DNA from: Verrucomicrobiia bacterium
GTDB lineage: Bacteria; Verrucomicrobiota; Verrucomicrobiia; Limisphaerales; UBA9464
Assembly: GCA_019634635.1 (NCBI GenBank)
Contig: JAHCBB010000003.1
Location: forward strand, 234,838 to 298,837
DNA: 64,000 bases
Direction of reading: 5' to 3'
Shown: positions 17,845-25,665 of the stretch, piece after piece
How positions within the stretch are numbered: position 1 is the first letter of the stretch
How the letters are laid out: each line of letters opens with the position of its first letter
Made by a program: the position numbers and the translations under genes
The notes under the pieces: model-generated
Told to the model about the DNA's origin: nothing
Databases searched by the model: none
Seen by the model: the letters and a program-made list of their open reading frames with translations, nothing else

Positions 17845-19608
17845 GTGGCCGGCGCATCCTCGCCCGTGCCCACCGTGCCGGCAGCGACGACCATCACCGC
17901 CGGGCGTCCCGGGAGGCGTCCGGCCCTCCCGGCCGCGACCGGAGAACTCCCCTTCGCGTTGGTCGTCGCGCTGTGCACGGTTCTCCTTGCAGGGTGTTCC
18001 CCGGAACCCAGGGCAGACCTGGTGATCCACAATGGATCCGAGATCGAAACCCTGGATCCCCACGTGCTCACGGGGATGCCCGACGGACGGGTCAGCGGTT
18101 CGCTGTTTGAAGGGCTGACCCGGTTTGATCCGCGGACCGGACGGGCGATGCCGGGATTGGCCAGTCACTGGGAGGTGTCCGCGGACGGCCGCCGCTACAC
18201 CTTTCACCTGCGAACCAACGCGGCATTTTCGACGGGGGAACCCATCCACGCCGACGATTTCGTGTGGTCCTGGCGGCGGGCCGTGGACCCCGCCACGGCG
18301 GCCGACTACAGCGGGTTCTTCTTCTATGTCGAGGGCGGACAGGCACTGGCCACCGGAGCCTCGACCAATCTCGCCGAACTCGGCATCCAGGCCGTGGACC
18401 CGCACACCGTGACCGTGGATCTGGTCAATCCGACGCCATTTTTTCCGGACCTGTGCGCGATGCGGATCATGGCCGTGGTCCCCCGCCGGACGATCGAGGA
18501 ACACGAGGACCAGTGGGTGCGTGCGAGTCCCCTGCCCTGCAGCGGTCCGTATGAATTGGTCTCCTGGCGGCCCAACGACCGGATCCGGGTCCGGCGAAAC
18601 CCTTTCCACTGGGATGCCGCGGCCGTGGGCTGTGACCGGGTAGATTTTCTGGCGGGCGATTCGCCCGCCGCCGCACTGAACCTCTACCTCACCGGCGACA
18701 TAGACTTCCTGATAGACAAGGTGGTCATTCCGACCGAGCTGGGCGACGTCCTGGTGCGACGTCCCGATTTCCATGCCTACGCCTACCTCGCCACCTATTT
18801 CCTGCGGTTCAATGTCACGCGAAAACCCTTCGATGATCCCCGGGTCCGCAAGGCCATCGGCCTGGTGGTGGATCGCCGGCGGATCACGGAGCGGATTACG
18901 CGCATGGGGGAGCGTCCGGCCAGCGCACTGACCCCCCCCGGCACCGGCGGCTACGAGCCGCCGGCGGGACTCGGCCACGCCGCGGTGGCGGCACCGGACC
19001 CGGCCGCCCAGGCGACGGCGATGGCTGAGGCGGTAGCCGAGGCGCAGCGACTCCTCGCCGAGGCGGGTTACCCCGGTGGGAACGGTTTCCCGCCCTTCAC
19101 CTACATGTACAACGCCGGAGGCGGCGGCGGGGCGCTCCTGCACGAAAACATCGGCGTGGAACTGCAGACGCGCCTTCGGGAGCATCTTGGCCTGCGCGTG
19201 GAGCTGCGTCCCGTGGAGTGGAAGACCTACCTCTCCGAAATGTCCCGGCTCAATTACGACATGATCCGGGGCTCATGGGTCGGGGACTATCAGGATCCGA
19301 CGACCTTTCTGGACTGCTTCCTTTCGGACAGCGGCAACAACCGCACCGGCTGGCGCAACGAGCGCTACGATGCCCTGCTGGCATCCGCGGCGGGTGAGGC
19401 CGATCCGGAGATCCGGTTCGACCGGTTGCGGGAAGCGGAGACGCTCCTGGTTCGCGATGAGGTGCCCCTGCTGCCCCTCTACACCTACGTGGGTCTGTTT
19501 GCCTACGATCCTGAAAAGTGGGAGGGAATCCACGAGAACCTGACCGACCAACATCCGGTCTGGGCCATCCGGCGACGCCAGGCCGCGGCGAACCCGTCCG
19601 CGCCCTGA
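17845..19608 (+). CDS. oppA: Peptide ABC transporter substrate-binding lipoprotein (OppA-like)
   Basis: About 587 residues from GTG 17845. The start is uncertain because the hydrophobic signal (FALVVALCTVLLAGC) begins about 36 residues in. The lipobox LLAGC marks a lipoprotein. The SBP_bac_5 fold is evident from SEIETLDPHVLTGMPDGRVSGSLFEGLTR, FHLRTNAAFSTGEPIHADDFVWSW and LNYDMIRGSWVGDYQDPTTFLD (parts shown). Oligopeptide-type ligands are inferred. It heads a transporter unit with the two permease genes that follow at spacings of 4 nt and an 8-nt overlap. No ATPase genes (oppD, oppF) are in the window. Confidence 0.9.
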   Translation: MAGASSPVPTVPAATTITAGRPGRRPALPAATGELPFALVVALCTVLLAGCSPEPRADLVIHNGSEIETLDPHVLTGMPDGRVSGSLFEGLTRFDPRTGRAMPGLASHWEVSADGRRYTFHLRTNAAFSTGEPIHADDFVWSWRRAVDPATAADYSGFFFYVEGGQALATGASTNLAELGIQAVDPHTVTVDLVNPTPFFPDLCAMRIMAVVPRRTIEEHEDQWVRASPLPCSGPYELVSWRPNDRIRVRRNPFHWDAAAVGCDRVDFLAGDSPAAALNLYLTGDIDFLIDKVVIPTELGDVLVRRPDFHAYAYLATYFLRFNVTRKPFDDPRVRKAIGLVVDRRRITERITRMGERPASALTPPGTGGYEPPAGLGHAAVAAPDPAAQATAMAEAVAEAQRLLAEAGYPGGNGFPPFTYMYNAGGGGGALLHENIGVELQTRLREHLGLRVELRPVEWKTYLSEMSRLNYDMIRGSWVGDYQDPTTFLDCFLSDSGNNRTGWRNERYDALLASAAGEADPEIRFDRLREAETLLVRDEVPLLPLYTYVGLFAYDPEKWEGIHENLTDQHPVWAIRRRQAAANPSAP

Positions 19609-19612
19609 ATCC

Positions 19613-20575
19613 ATGTATTTTCTCCGGCGCCTCCTGTTCCTGTTCCCGCTGACCCTCGTCATCGTCACGCTGGCGTTCTTCCTGGTGCGGGTGGCTCCCG
19701 GCGGCCCGTTCGATCGCGAACGGCGTCCAGCATCCCCCGCGGTCGAACGCGCCCTGGCGGCGAAGTATCACCTCGATGAGTCGCTCATCTCCCAATACCT
19801 GCGGTTTTTGGGGCTGAAGTGGGAACGCGGACCGGACGGCGCGTGGCGCCGTGCACCCGGGGGACTCCTCACCGGCGACCTTGGGCTGTCGCTCAAGTAC
19901 CGGAATCACACCGTGGCCGACATCATTCGCCAGGGATTGCCCGTCTCCCTGGCCCTCGGCGGCCTGGCCTTCCTGTTCGCAATGGGATTCGGCGTCCCGA
20001 TCGGATTCCTCACCGCCGTGCGCCGCGGGGGGATCGCCGACTGGGCCGGCAGCCTGGCGGCGTTGCTGGTGATCTGTGTGCCGGCGTTTGTGATCGGCCC
20101 CGTGCTGATCCTCCTGCTGGCGCTCCGGGCCGGATGGTTTCCCGTGGGGCTTTGGGGAACCCCGGCGCACGCGGTGTTGCCCATGATCGCCCTGGGACTG
20201 TACTTCGGCGGCCGCGTGGCGCGCCTCACCCGGGAGGGCATGGGACAGGCGTTGCAAAGCGAGTTCGTGCGCACCGCCCAGGCCAAGGGGGTGGGCACCG
20301 CCGGGGTGCTGCTCCGCCACGCCCTTCCCCTTGGAGTGATGCCCGTGGTCTCCTACAGCGGCCCCATGCTGGCCGACCTGCTCACCGGTTCCTTCGTGGT
20401 GGAGAACATCTTCCAGATCCCGGGAATCGGCGTGTTCATGGTCAATTCCTCGCTCAGCCGGGATTACACCATGGTCGTGGGCCTCGTGCTGCTCTACGCC
20501 CTGCTGCTGCTGGTGCTCAATCTCGCGGTGGACCTCGCCTACAGCCTGCTCGATCCGCGCGTGCGTCATGAGTAG
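19613..20575 (+). CDS. oppB: Peptide ABC transporter permease (OppB-like)
   Basis: 320 residues. It is the inner-membrane channel subunit of a peptide importer. The N-terminus YFLRRLLFLFPLTLVIVTLAFF is the typical first helix with RVAPGGPFD, and five more helices follow. The EAA loop that contacts the ATPase is in TAQAKGVGTAGVLLRHALP near residues 222-240. The C-terminal domain ends YSLLDPRVRHE. ATG 19613 follows oppA by 4 nt, and the stop overlaps oppC by 8 nt. Confidence 0.92.
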   Translation: MYFLRRLLFLFPLTLVIVTLAFFLVRVAPGGPFDRERRPASPAVERALAAKYHLDESLISQYLRFLGLKWERGPDGAWRRAPGGLLTGDLGLSLKYRNHTVADIIRQGLPVSLALGGLAFLFAMGFGVPIGFLTAVRRGGIADWAGSLAALLVICVPAFVIGPVLILLLALRAGWFPVGLWGTPAHAVLPMIALGLYFGGRVARLTREGMGQALQSEFVRTAQAKGVGTAGVLLRHALPLGVMPVVSYSGPMLADLLTGSFVVENIFQIPGIGVFMVNSSLSRDYTMVVGLVLLYALLLLVLNLAVDLAYSLLDPRVRHE

Positions 20576-21503
20576 TCCCGCCATGCCATCGGACGCCGTG
20601 GCGCGTCCGCTCACCCCCAACCAGCAGGCGCTGCGCCGCCTCTGGCGGCACCGTCCCGCGATGATCTCCGCCGCCTGGCTTGCCATGATGATCCTGCTGG
20701 CGCTGCTTGTCCCGTGGTGGAGCCCGTACGGCACCGGACAGGGCTCCGACCTGCAGTTCTCCGCTCCGGACCGCACCCACTGGTTTGGCACCGATGTGCA
20801 TGGACGCGATGTGTTCACGCGCGTTTTTGCCGGCACGCGCATCTCCCTGCTGGTGGGTGCGGTCGGCGCCGGGGTCAGCCTGGTGATCGGCGTCTGCTGG
20901 GGGTTGGTGGCCGGCTATGCCGGCGGACGCCTCGATGGAGTGCTCATGCGGATCGTGGACGTCCTCTATTCGCTGCCCAGCATCGTGTTCGTCATCGTGC
21001 TCATCACCACACTGGAGGGCCATGTGAAGCGCTGGGTGGGCTCCTGGGCGCCCGACCTCGTACCCACCGCCCGCCTGCTGTTCCTGTTCGCCGGGCTGGG
21101 AGCGGTCTCGTGGCTCACCATGGCGCGCATCGTTCGCGGACAGGTGCTGTCGTTGCGGACCCGTCCGTTCGTCCTGGCCAGCCAGTCGCTGGGGGCCAGC
21201 CATCGGCGCATCCTGCTCCGGCACATCCTGCCCAATGTCCTCGGGGTCATCATCGTGTACCTGACCCTCACCGTTCCGGCGATCATCCTGTACGAGAGCT
21301 TTCTGAGTTATCTGGGTTTGGGCATCCAGCCACCCGACGCCAGCCTCGGGACGCTGATTGCCGAGGGCGCCGCGCAGATCAATCCGCTGCGGGTCTTTTG
21401 GTGGCTGATCGTCTGGCCGGGCGCCCTGCTCGCCCTGACGCTCCTTGCGTTGAACTTCCTCGGCGACGGCCTGCGGGATGCCCTGGATCCGCGCCAGGGC
21501 TGA
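20568..21503 (+). CDS. oppC: Peptide ABC transporter permease (OppC-like)
   Basis: 311 residues. This is the second permease of the importer. An N-terminal helix is followed by the FGTDVHGRDVFTRVFAGTRIS signature (written in part), and the EAA loop is in ASQSLGASHRRILLRHILPN. The end NFLGDGLRDALDPRQG is the normal OppC terminus. Its last 51 nt lie in a 229-bp sequence repeated 3.3 kb downstream, where the same 17 codons occur without the rest of the gene. OppD and OppF are not present after it; the original downstream neighbour was a convergent gene, now separated by an insertion. Confidence 0.93.
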   Translation: MSSPAMPSDAVARPLTPNQQALRRLWRHRPAMISAAWLAMMILLALLVPWWSPYGTGQGSDLQFSAPDRTHWFGTDVHGRDVFTRVFAGTRISLLVGAVGAGVSLVIGVCWGLVAGYAGGRLDGVLMRIVDVLYSLPSIVFVIVLITTLEGHVKRWVGSWAPDLVPTARLLFLFAGLGAVSWLTMARIVRGQVLSLRTRPFVLASQSLGASHRRILLRHILPNVLGVIIVYLTLTVPAIILYESFLSYLGLGIQPPDASLGTLIAEGAAQINPLRVFWWLIVWPGALLALTLLALNFLGDGLRDALDPRQG

Positions 21504-21681
21504 GCCCGCCCGGTGTCACGGAGCCGGCAGCCGGCGGACCGCCAGGTTGTCGAACCGGATCGGGGTGCCGGCGAACGGCATGCCCCAGACGGACGCCTTT
21601 CCCGCAGGCTGCACCCGGGTCTCGTCGAAGGTCAGCAGGGGTTCGGTTGGCGCCTCGGCCGATGCCGCCCAGGCGGTGCCC
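21453..21681. repeat. 229-bp direct repeat, left copy
   Basis: This 229-bp segment recurs at 24797-25025 with 226 identical positions. It contains the last 17 codons of oppC, 12 nt of spacer and the last 54 codons (minus strand) of the secreted-protein gene at 24860-25498. The right copy carries that gene intact, and the left copy carries oppC intact. The differences are one synonymous change in oppC and two close together in the other gene (Arg-Val in the left copy, Leu-Leu in the right). Confidence 0.95.
21516..21680 (-). pseudogene. Duplicated 3' fragment of the secreted-protein gene at 24860-25498
   Basis: Only the last 54 codons and stop of the convergent gene are present, inside the left repeat. 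Upstream of 21681 the sequence becomes unrelated, so there is no start or signal peptide. It is a by-product of the duplication that brackets the islet. Confidence 0.9.
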
Positions 21682-21738
21682 GGGCTCTGCCCCGCCACAC
21701 AGTCTGTCCCCCTCTGAATCCCGATAAACACTGCCCCG

Positions 21739-21760
21739 ATGTCGCATAATCATGCGACAT
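21739..21760. repeat. Perfect 9-bp inverted repeat in the islet's left end
   Basis: ATGTCGCAT and ATGCGACAT (21739-21747, 21752-21760) are separated by AATC. It lies 90 nt before the lipoprotein gene. The short AT-containing palindrome looks more like an operator for a dimeric regulator than a terminator, because no T run follows. Confidence 0.6.
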
Positions 21761-21849
21761 GACGACTACAGCGTTCTCCTAAAGAATCGGATTCAATAAC
21801 TGATCAGCGATGATCCCCAAAGCACTTCGGTTCAAATGCCACCCCCCCA

Positions 21850-23409
21850 ATGAACACAAATCAAACAAAGGCGTTCTCGACCACTGCCGTCGTCCTGCTG
21901 CTCGGACCGCTTCTTGCTGGCTGTGCCAAACTCGATTATGTTAAGGTCCCGACGCCAACACAATACAGTACGTGGACCGATGCGCAGCAACGCGCTGCCG
22001 ACAACATGCAGGGAGTGCGATACTACTTGCCCAGGCCGTTCCTCCATCTTAAACAGTCAACGCCCGTGAGTCAGCGAACGGGTTTGGTCAGCTATCGCTG
22101 GGACTCGGAATCGGAGAGTTACGTCCTTGAACTCCCTGAGCTTTCTCAGACGTGGCTGCGCAAGATCGCGCCCCGAAAGATTTCACTCACCCAGGCCGCG
22201 GCTCTCATGCTCCATTTGCCGCCGGAAGGACCTCGCAAGACTGGGGGAATAGCTGGGACCGTGCCGCAAAGTTTGACCACTCCGGGCGGCGAGACTCCGG
22301 AGCCCTCGCGCACAGATTCAAGCGGATCGTCAGGACCGGATACGGCGTCACAACCACCCACTACGCCAAGTGAAATCAAAGCGCGGACAGGATTCATCAA
22401 CAATGAGGATCCAGTCACCCGACTTGGTGACCGGATGGACATTGTCTACCTCCCCGACTTCGAAGAACAGTTTGTAATCAGATCGCAGACCGGCCTCGGC
22501 AAAGCCGACATCGAGACCAGGCTTCGCAACGGATGGGCTGCGGAAACATTCTCCCAGCAAGCCGACAACTCAACACTCATTCCTTACGTGATTGATCAGG
22601 TGAGCAAGGCCTCTGATGCCGCGGCCAACATTTTCATGACATGGGCACCTGCAGCCGCAGGATTGCCACCGGGAATCACCAAAGTTCCAGCCGAGGCGCT
22701 CGCCCGCATTGCAAAGAATAAGCTAGAAGGTGGAAACTCCGGCGGGGAACCGGGCGCCATCGGACAAGACGTGCTTGGCGGTATCCTGCTCATCAAGGTT
22801 TCAGAAGTGAGGATCGCGCAGCCCGGAATCTACCCCATCCTCAAACCCCGGGAGATTCGCCAATGGTTGCATGGCCAGCCTCAGATTTCAAACGATCCTG
22901 ATCTGGCACTTGACGTCTTGATTATGAGTTCCGGTGTGCCATGGATCCGGTCTGACATGGCATTTATTCCGTGCCCTCCAGTTACCATGATCGGCTTCAA
23001 TACAACCAGTGACGTATTTATTGCTCCAGCGACCTCGCCGGTTGCAGTCGCCAGCAATTCCAGCAGCGATGGTGACAACGCAACCAGCGAGCAACCCAGG
23101 CTCAGTCTGGCGACGAAGCTTTTCGATCCAAAGAATGCGGAGAATTTTTGGACCAAATCGATCAGTGACCGTATTGAATTGAAGGACTCCACCGTTTCGA
23201 ATGCGAATGGAAGGAACGGGAACCATTTTGAGATCACTGTAGCCGTCAAGAATGGACAATCGCTTGCTGAAGAGGAGGTTCTTGGCGCATTCAAGGCGCG
23301 GTTCAACAACCCGGGAATCAACTGGACGGCCGCAAGAAACGCTGCTGATTCCTCAATTACAATCACCGGAACTGAGACCATCCAGACATTGCTAGAGCAA
23401 TTTAAATGA
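21850..23409 (+). CDS. Lipoprotein of unknown function (islet gene 1)
   Basis: 519 residues. A signal peptide ends in the lipobox LLAGC (Cys near 25), so the protein is probably membrane-anchored. Near residues 55-66 is VRYYLPRPFLHL, similar to the YYLP-type motif in some bacterial lipoproteins; I place no family on this. A Ser/Pro/Thr/Gly-rich linker (about 130-175) separates an N-terminal part from a larger middle domain. A second Ser/Asn-rich stretch is near 405. The last 80 residues look like a separate alpha/beta domain. Codon use and GC differ from the neighbours. It is 13 nt before the protease gene, so the two are probably co-expressed. The function is unknown. Confidence 0.7.
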   Translation: MNTNQTKAFSTTAVVLLLGPLLAGCAKLDYVKVPTPTQYSTWTDAQQRAADNMQGVRYYLPRPFLHLKQSTPVSQRTGLVSYRWDSESESYVLELPELSQTWLRKIAPRKISLTQAAALMLHLPPEGPRKTGGIAGTVPQSLTTPGGETPEPSRTDSSGSSGPDTASQPPTTPSEIKARTGFINNEDPVTRLGDRMDIVYLPDFEEQFVIRSQTGLGKADIETRLRNGWAAETFSQQADNSTLIPYVIDQVSKASDAAANIFMTWAPAAAGLPPGITKVPAEALARIAKNKLEGGNSGGEPGAIGQDVLGGILLIKVSEVRIAQPGIYPILKPREIRQWLHGQPQISNDPDLALDVLIMSSGVPWIRSDMAFIPCPPVTMIGFNTTSDVFIAPATSPVAVASNSSSDGDNATSEQPRLSLATKLFDPKNAENFWTKSISDRIELKDSTVSNANGRNGNHFEITVAVKNGQSLAEEEVLGAFKARFNNPGINWTAARNAADSSITITGTETIQTLLEQFK

Positions 23410-23422
23410 CAATTCTCAGAAC

Positions 23423-24583
23423 ATGAGTAAACGACATTCAGGTCCCAGTGCGAAACGCATGATCAGGTTGGCGGAGGCGCGGCTTAAGGATCATCCATCT
23501 GTTGTTGGTTGGGGCTTTGGAAGCAAGCTCCTCCAAAACTCAAATCTGCTGGCCCGGACCAAAACTGGGCATCTGGTGCCGTGCATTCATGCCTTTGTCA
23601 AGTTGAAGCGGAGAAACCCTCCGCCAGGTGGCAGAATTGCTCAAACTGTTGCAGGATGGATCGGGCCGGAGGGTCAACGAAGTCGCGTGCGCACCGACGT
23701 GGTAGAATCCACACGATTAAAGCCGGAATTGCTGGTCAAGCAGGAAACAGGACGGGCAAGGAATATCACGGTTGACGATGCCCTTTTGGTGGGACGTCTT
23801 TTCGGATTTCGCCCGGCTCCGGGTGGAGCCTCGCTCAACAGCACCTCGATCGGCACCGTCGGAGGAATCTTCGCCACGCAGAAAGGGGAGAAGTACGCGC
23901 TATCCGCCGGGCATGTCTTTGTGGATACATGCGCAGCGGCATGGGAGCAGTCGAATGAGGGCGTGTTATACCGAAGGGGGTTTTACCCTCATGCCTTGAC
24001 GCCCACTCAACTGAAACCTCGGATCCTGGGAAGACGCCCGGAGTTTAGAGATGCGACAGTTGTCCGACTTCTGGGCCGAACTTTGCCGGAGCCTCGCAAT
24101 TGTGGCTGGCCGCCAGAATTTACGGGCGATTTTGCAACCGCAGAGGACGTTGCAATGGCTTCGAGACTCAATCGAGCATCTGAAGGCTATGTTTGGGTGG
24201 AGCGCGATGCCGGAGTAAGTCGCCGTGTTCAGATTGAGGTATTTTCGACATCTGAAAAGCTCGAATATCAGCCGGAGTGGTGTTCCCGTTCCGCTCCAAT
24301 TCAATTCACATCATTGTTCGCCTATACATATCCATTTTTGCATGGAAGTGACGGGAATCCTGCGAACGAACCTTATTGCACCATTGACGGTGACAGCGGA
24401 GCCGGCGTTTTCATCAGGGACTATAGAAACCCATCCACTTGCAAGTTGCTCGGTGTTCATGTAATGAAAAGCTACGATTCAAGAAATCGAGTGATGGGGC
24501 TTGCCGTCGGTGTTGCAGATTTGATCGAAAACATATTGCCCGGAGCGGTTCCGTATGGCAATGCTAGGTTGTCACCCGCATAA
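23423..24583 (+). CDS. NAL1-like / trypsin-fold serine protease, cytoplasmic (islet gene 2)
   Basis: 386 residues without a signal peptide. The catalytic triad of the chymotrypsin fold is visible in the right order: His164 in LSAGHVF, Asp210 in EFRDATVVRL and Ser325 in DGDSGAGVF. Residues 24-95 (SVVGWGFGSK, then a hydrophobic strand with VKLKRR and PPGGRI, then RTDVVE) match the N-terminal segment found before many bacterial NAL1-like proteases. The protein is therefore an intact-looking protease of that group. The substrate is unknown. The lipoprotein just upstream is a possible partner or target. Low GC marks it as acquired. Confidence 0.72.
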   Translation: MSKRHSGPSAKRMIRLAEARLKDHPSVVGWGFGSKLLQNSNLLARTKTGHLVPCIHAFVKLKRRNPPPGGRIAQTVAGWIGPEGQRSRVRTDVVESTRLKPELLVKQETGRARNITVDDALLVGRLFGFRPAPGGASLNSTSIGTVGGIFATQKGEKYALSAGHVFVDTCAAAWEQSNEGVLYRRGFYPHALTPTQLKPRILGRRPEFRDATVVRLLGRTLPEPRNCGWPPEFTGDFATAEDVAMASRLNRASEGYVWVERDAGVSRRVQIEVFSTSEKLEYQPEWCSRSAPIQFTSLFAYTYPFLHGSDGNPANEPYCTIDGDSGAGVFIRDYRNPSTCKLLGVHVMKSYDSRNRVMGLAVGVADLIENILPGAVPYGNARLSPA

Positions 24584-24796
24584 TTCCGGGTCAAATTTGG
24601 CTCAGGACTGCTGACCGTTGCGTTGAATTCCACATCGGTTACAAGCCTCCTGGCATCGTCGCGAGATGAGTTCGCTTCAATCGTAACGGGTTTCGAGGCG
24701 AGATCCGGGGGAGTGGTGGCATGAAGCGATCACGGCCTTTCCACGGTTTCAGGAATCCGGAGGCTTCTGGGTTCGCGTCTTTCTCACTGACTGAAC
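24584..24796. other. Non-coding right end of the islet
   Basis: These 213 bp lie between the protease stop and the right repeat. I find no convincing gene, terminator or terminal inverted repeat in them. Confidence 0.5.
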
Positions 24797-25025
24797 AACT
24801 TCCTCGGGGACGGCCTGCGGGATGCCCTGGATCCGCGCCAGGGCTGAGCCCGCCCGGTGTCACGGAGCCGGCAGCCGGCGGACCGCCAGGTTGTCGAACC
24901 GGATCGGGGTGCCGGCGAACGGCATGCCCCAGACGGACGCCTTTCCCGCAGGCTGCAACAGGGTCTCGTCGAAGGTCAGCAGGGGTTCGGTTGGCGCCTC
25001 GGCCGATGCCGCCCAGGCGGTGCCC
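24797..25025. repeat. 229-bp direct repeat, right copy
   Basis: This copy matches 21453-21681 at 226 of 229 positions. It begins with the final 17 codons of oppC, cut off from their gene, and runs into the intact convergent gene at 24860-25498. Confidence 0.95.
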
Positions 25026-25498
25026 TCCAGGCGGAACGTGGACTCCCCGGTTTTTCGCAGCGCGAGCCTCAAATGGGTCCAGGTCCCGCTTTCCCAGGCA
25101 TAGGGGGCCGTCGCAACCACGAGATCGCCACGCAGAAGTTCCACGGCATTCTTCGCCGGGGCCACCTGAAGGCGGTAGCCACTGGCCCCGTTGAGCCCAA
25201 GTCCGAAGGTGGGGAACTTCCGTCCGCTCTTCGTTCCAAAAATGGTCGCCGTGGCCTCGACGCCCGAGGGCTGGTTGGAGCCGAACAGGAAGCCAAAGGA
25301 CTCCAGAGGCGCACCTGGCAGTTCCGCAAAGCGATTGCCGCCGTCCTCTCGCACTTCGAACAGGCCGTCGAGGACCAGATAGTCGTCAGGGAGCGGCCCC
25401 GGTTCCACCTTGGAAAAATCCTCGGCAAACAGGATTTCCGCAGCACACACGCGGGCCGTCAGCAGTCCCGCGATCATCCCCAGCACCAGCACGTTCAT
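24860..25498 (-). CDS. Secreted jelly-roll (concanavalin-like) domain protein
   Basis: 212 residues. The signal peptide is residues 1-19 (VLGMIAGLLTARVCA). The mature part begins ILFAEDFSKVEPGPLPDDY and ends GTPIRFDNLAVRRL, the start and end pattern of DUF1080/LamG-like beta-sandwich proteins common in planctomycetes and Verrucomicrobia. A carbohydrate-binding or structural role is inferred; no catalytic residues are evident. It converges on oppC in the ancestral order but is now 3.3 kb away, and its last 54 codons are duplicated beside oppC. Confidence 0.65.
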   Translation of the reverse strand: MNVLVLGMIAGLLTARVCAAEILFAEDFSKVEPGPLPDDYLVLDGLFEVREDGGNRFAELPGAPLESFGFLFGSNQPSGVEATATIFGTKSGRKFPTFGLGLNGASGYRLQVAPAKNAVELLRGDLVVATAPYAWESGTWTHLRLALRKTGESTFRLEGTAWAASAEAPTEPLLTFDETLLQPAGKASVWGMPFAGTPIRFDNLAVRRLPAP

Positions 25499-25665
25499 CG
25501 CCGATCAGGCTAGTGGGCACCAATCCGTCCGGCAACCGGCACGCCACCGACACGTCATGGCGATCCACCGGGCGGCCCCGCGTGCCTCCGCGGAGGCTCC
25601 CCGAGCAATGCGATCCCCGAGGAATGCCATTGCCAGATCCGCGAAAACCGGTGTCCGTTACGCTC

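Larger units (their letters stand above)
21682..24796. mobile_element. Candidate genomic islet bounded by 229-bp direct repeats
   Basis: This 3,115-bp segment separates oppC from its former convergent neighbour. Its base composition is clearly lower in GC than the flanks: about 40-53% in lines I counted, against about two thirds outside. It carries two plus-strand genes and no transposase, integrase or terminal inverted repeats that I can see. Its outer limits are the inner ends of the repeats. I infer acquisition by homologous (single-crossover-like) integration or by a duplication-insertion event. Recombination between the repeats would remove it cleanly. Confidence 0.65.

Noticed and set aside
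16393..19185. A 930-codon open frame on the minus strand opposite tpiA, secG and oppA.
   Set aside because: It lies antisense to three conserved genes and has biased Gly/Arg/His composition and no recognisable domain. It is a by-product of high GC.
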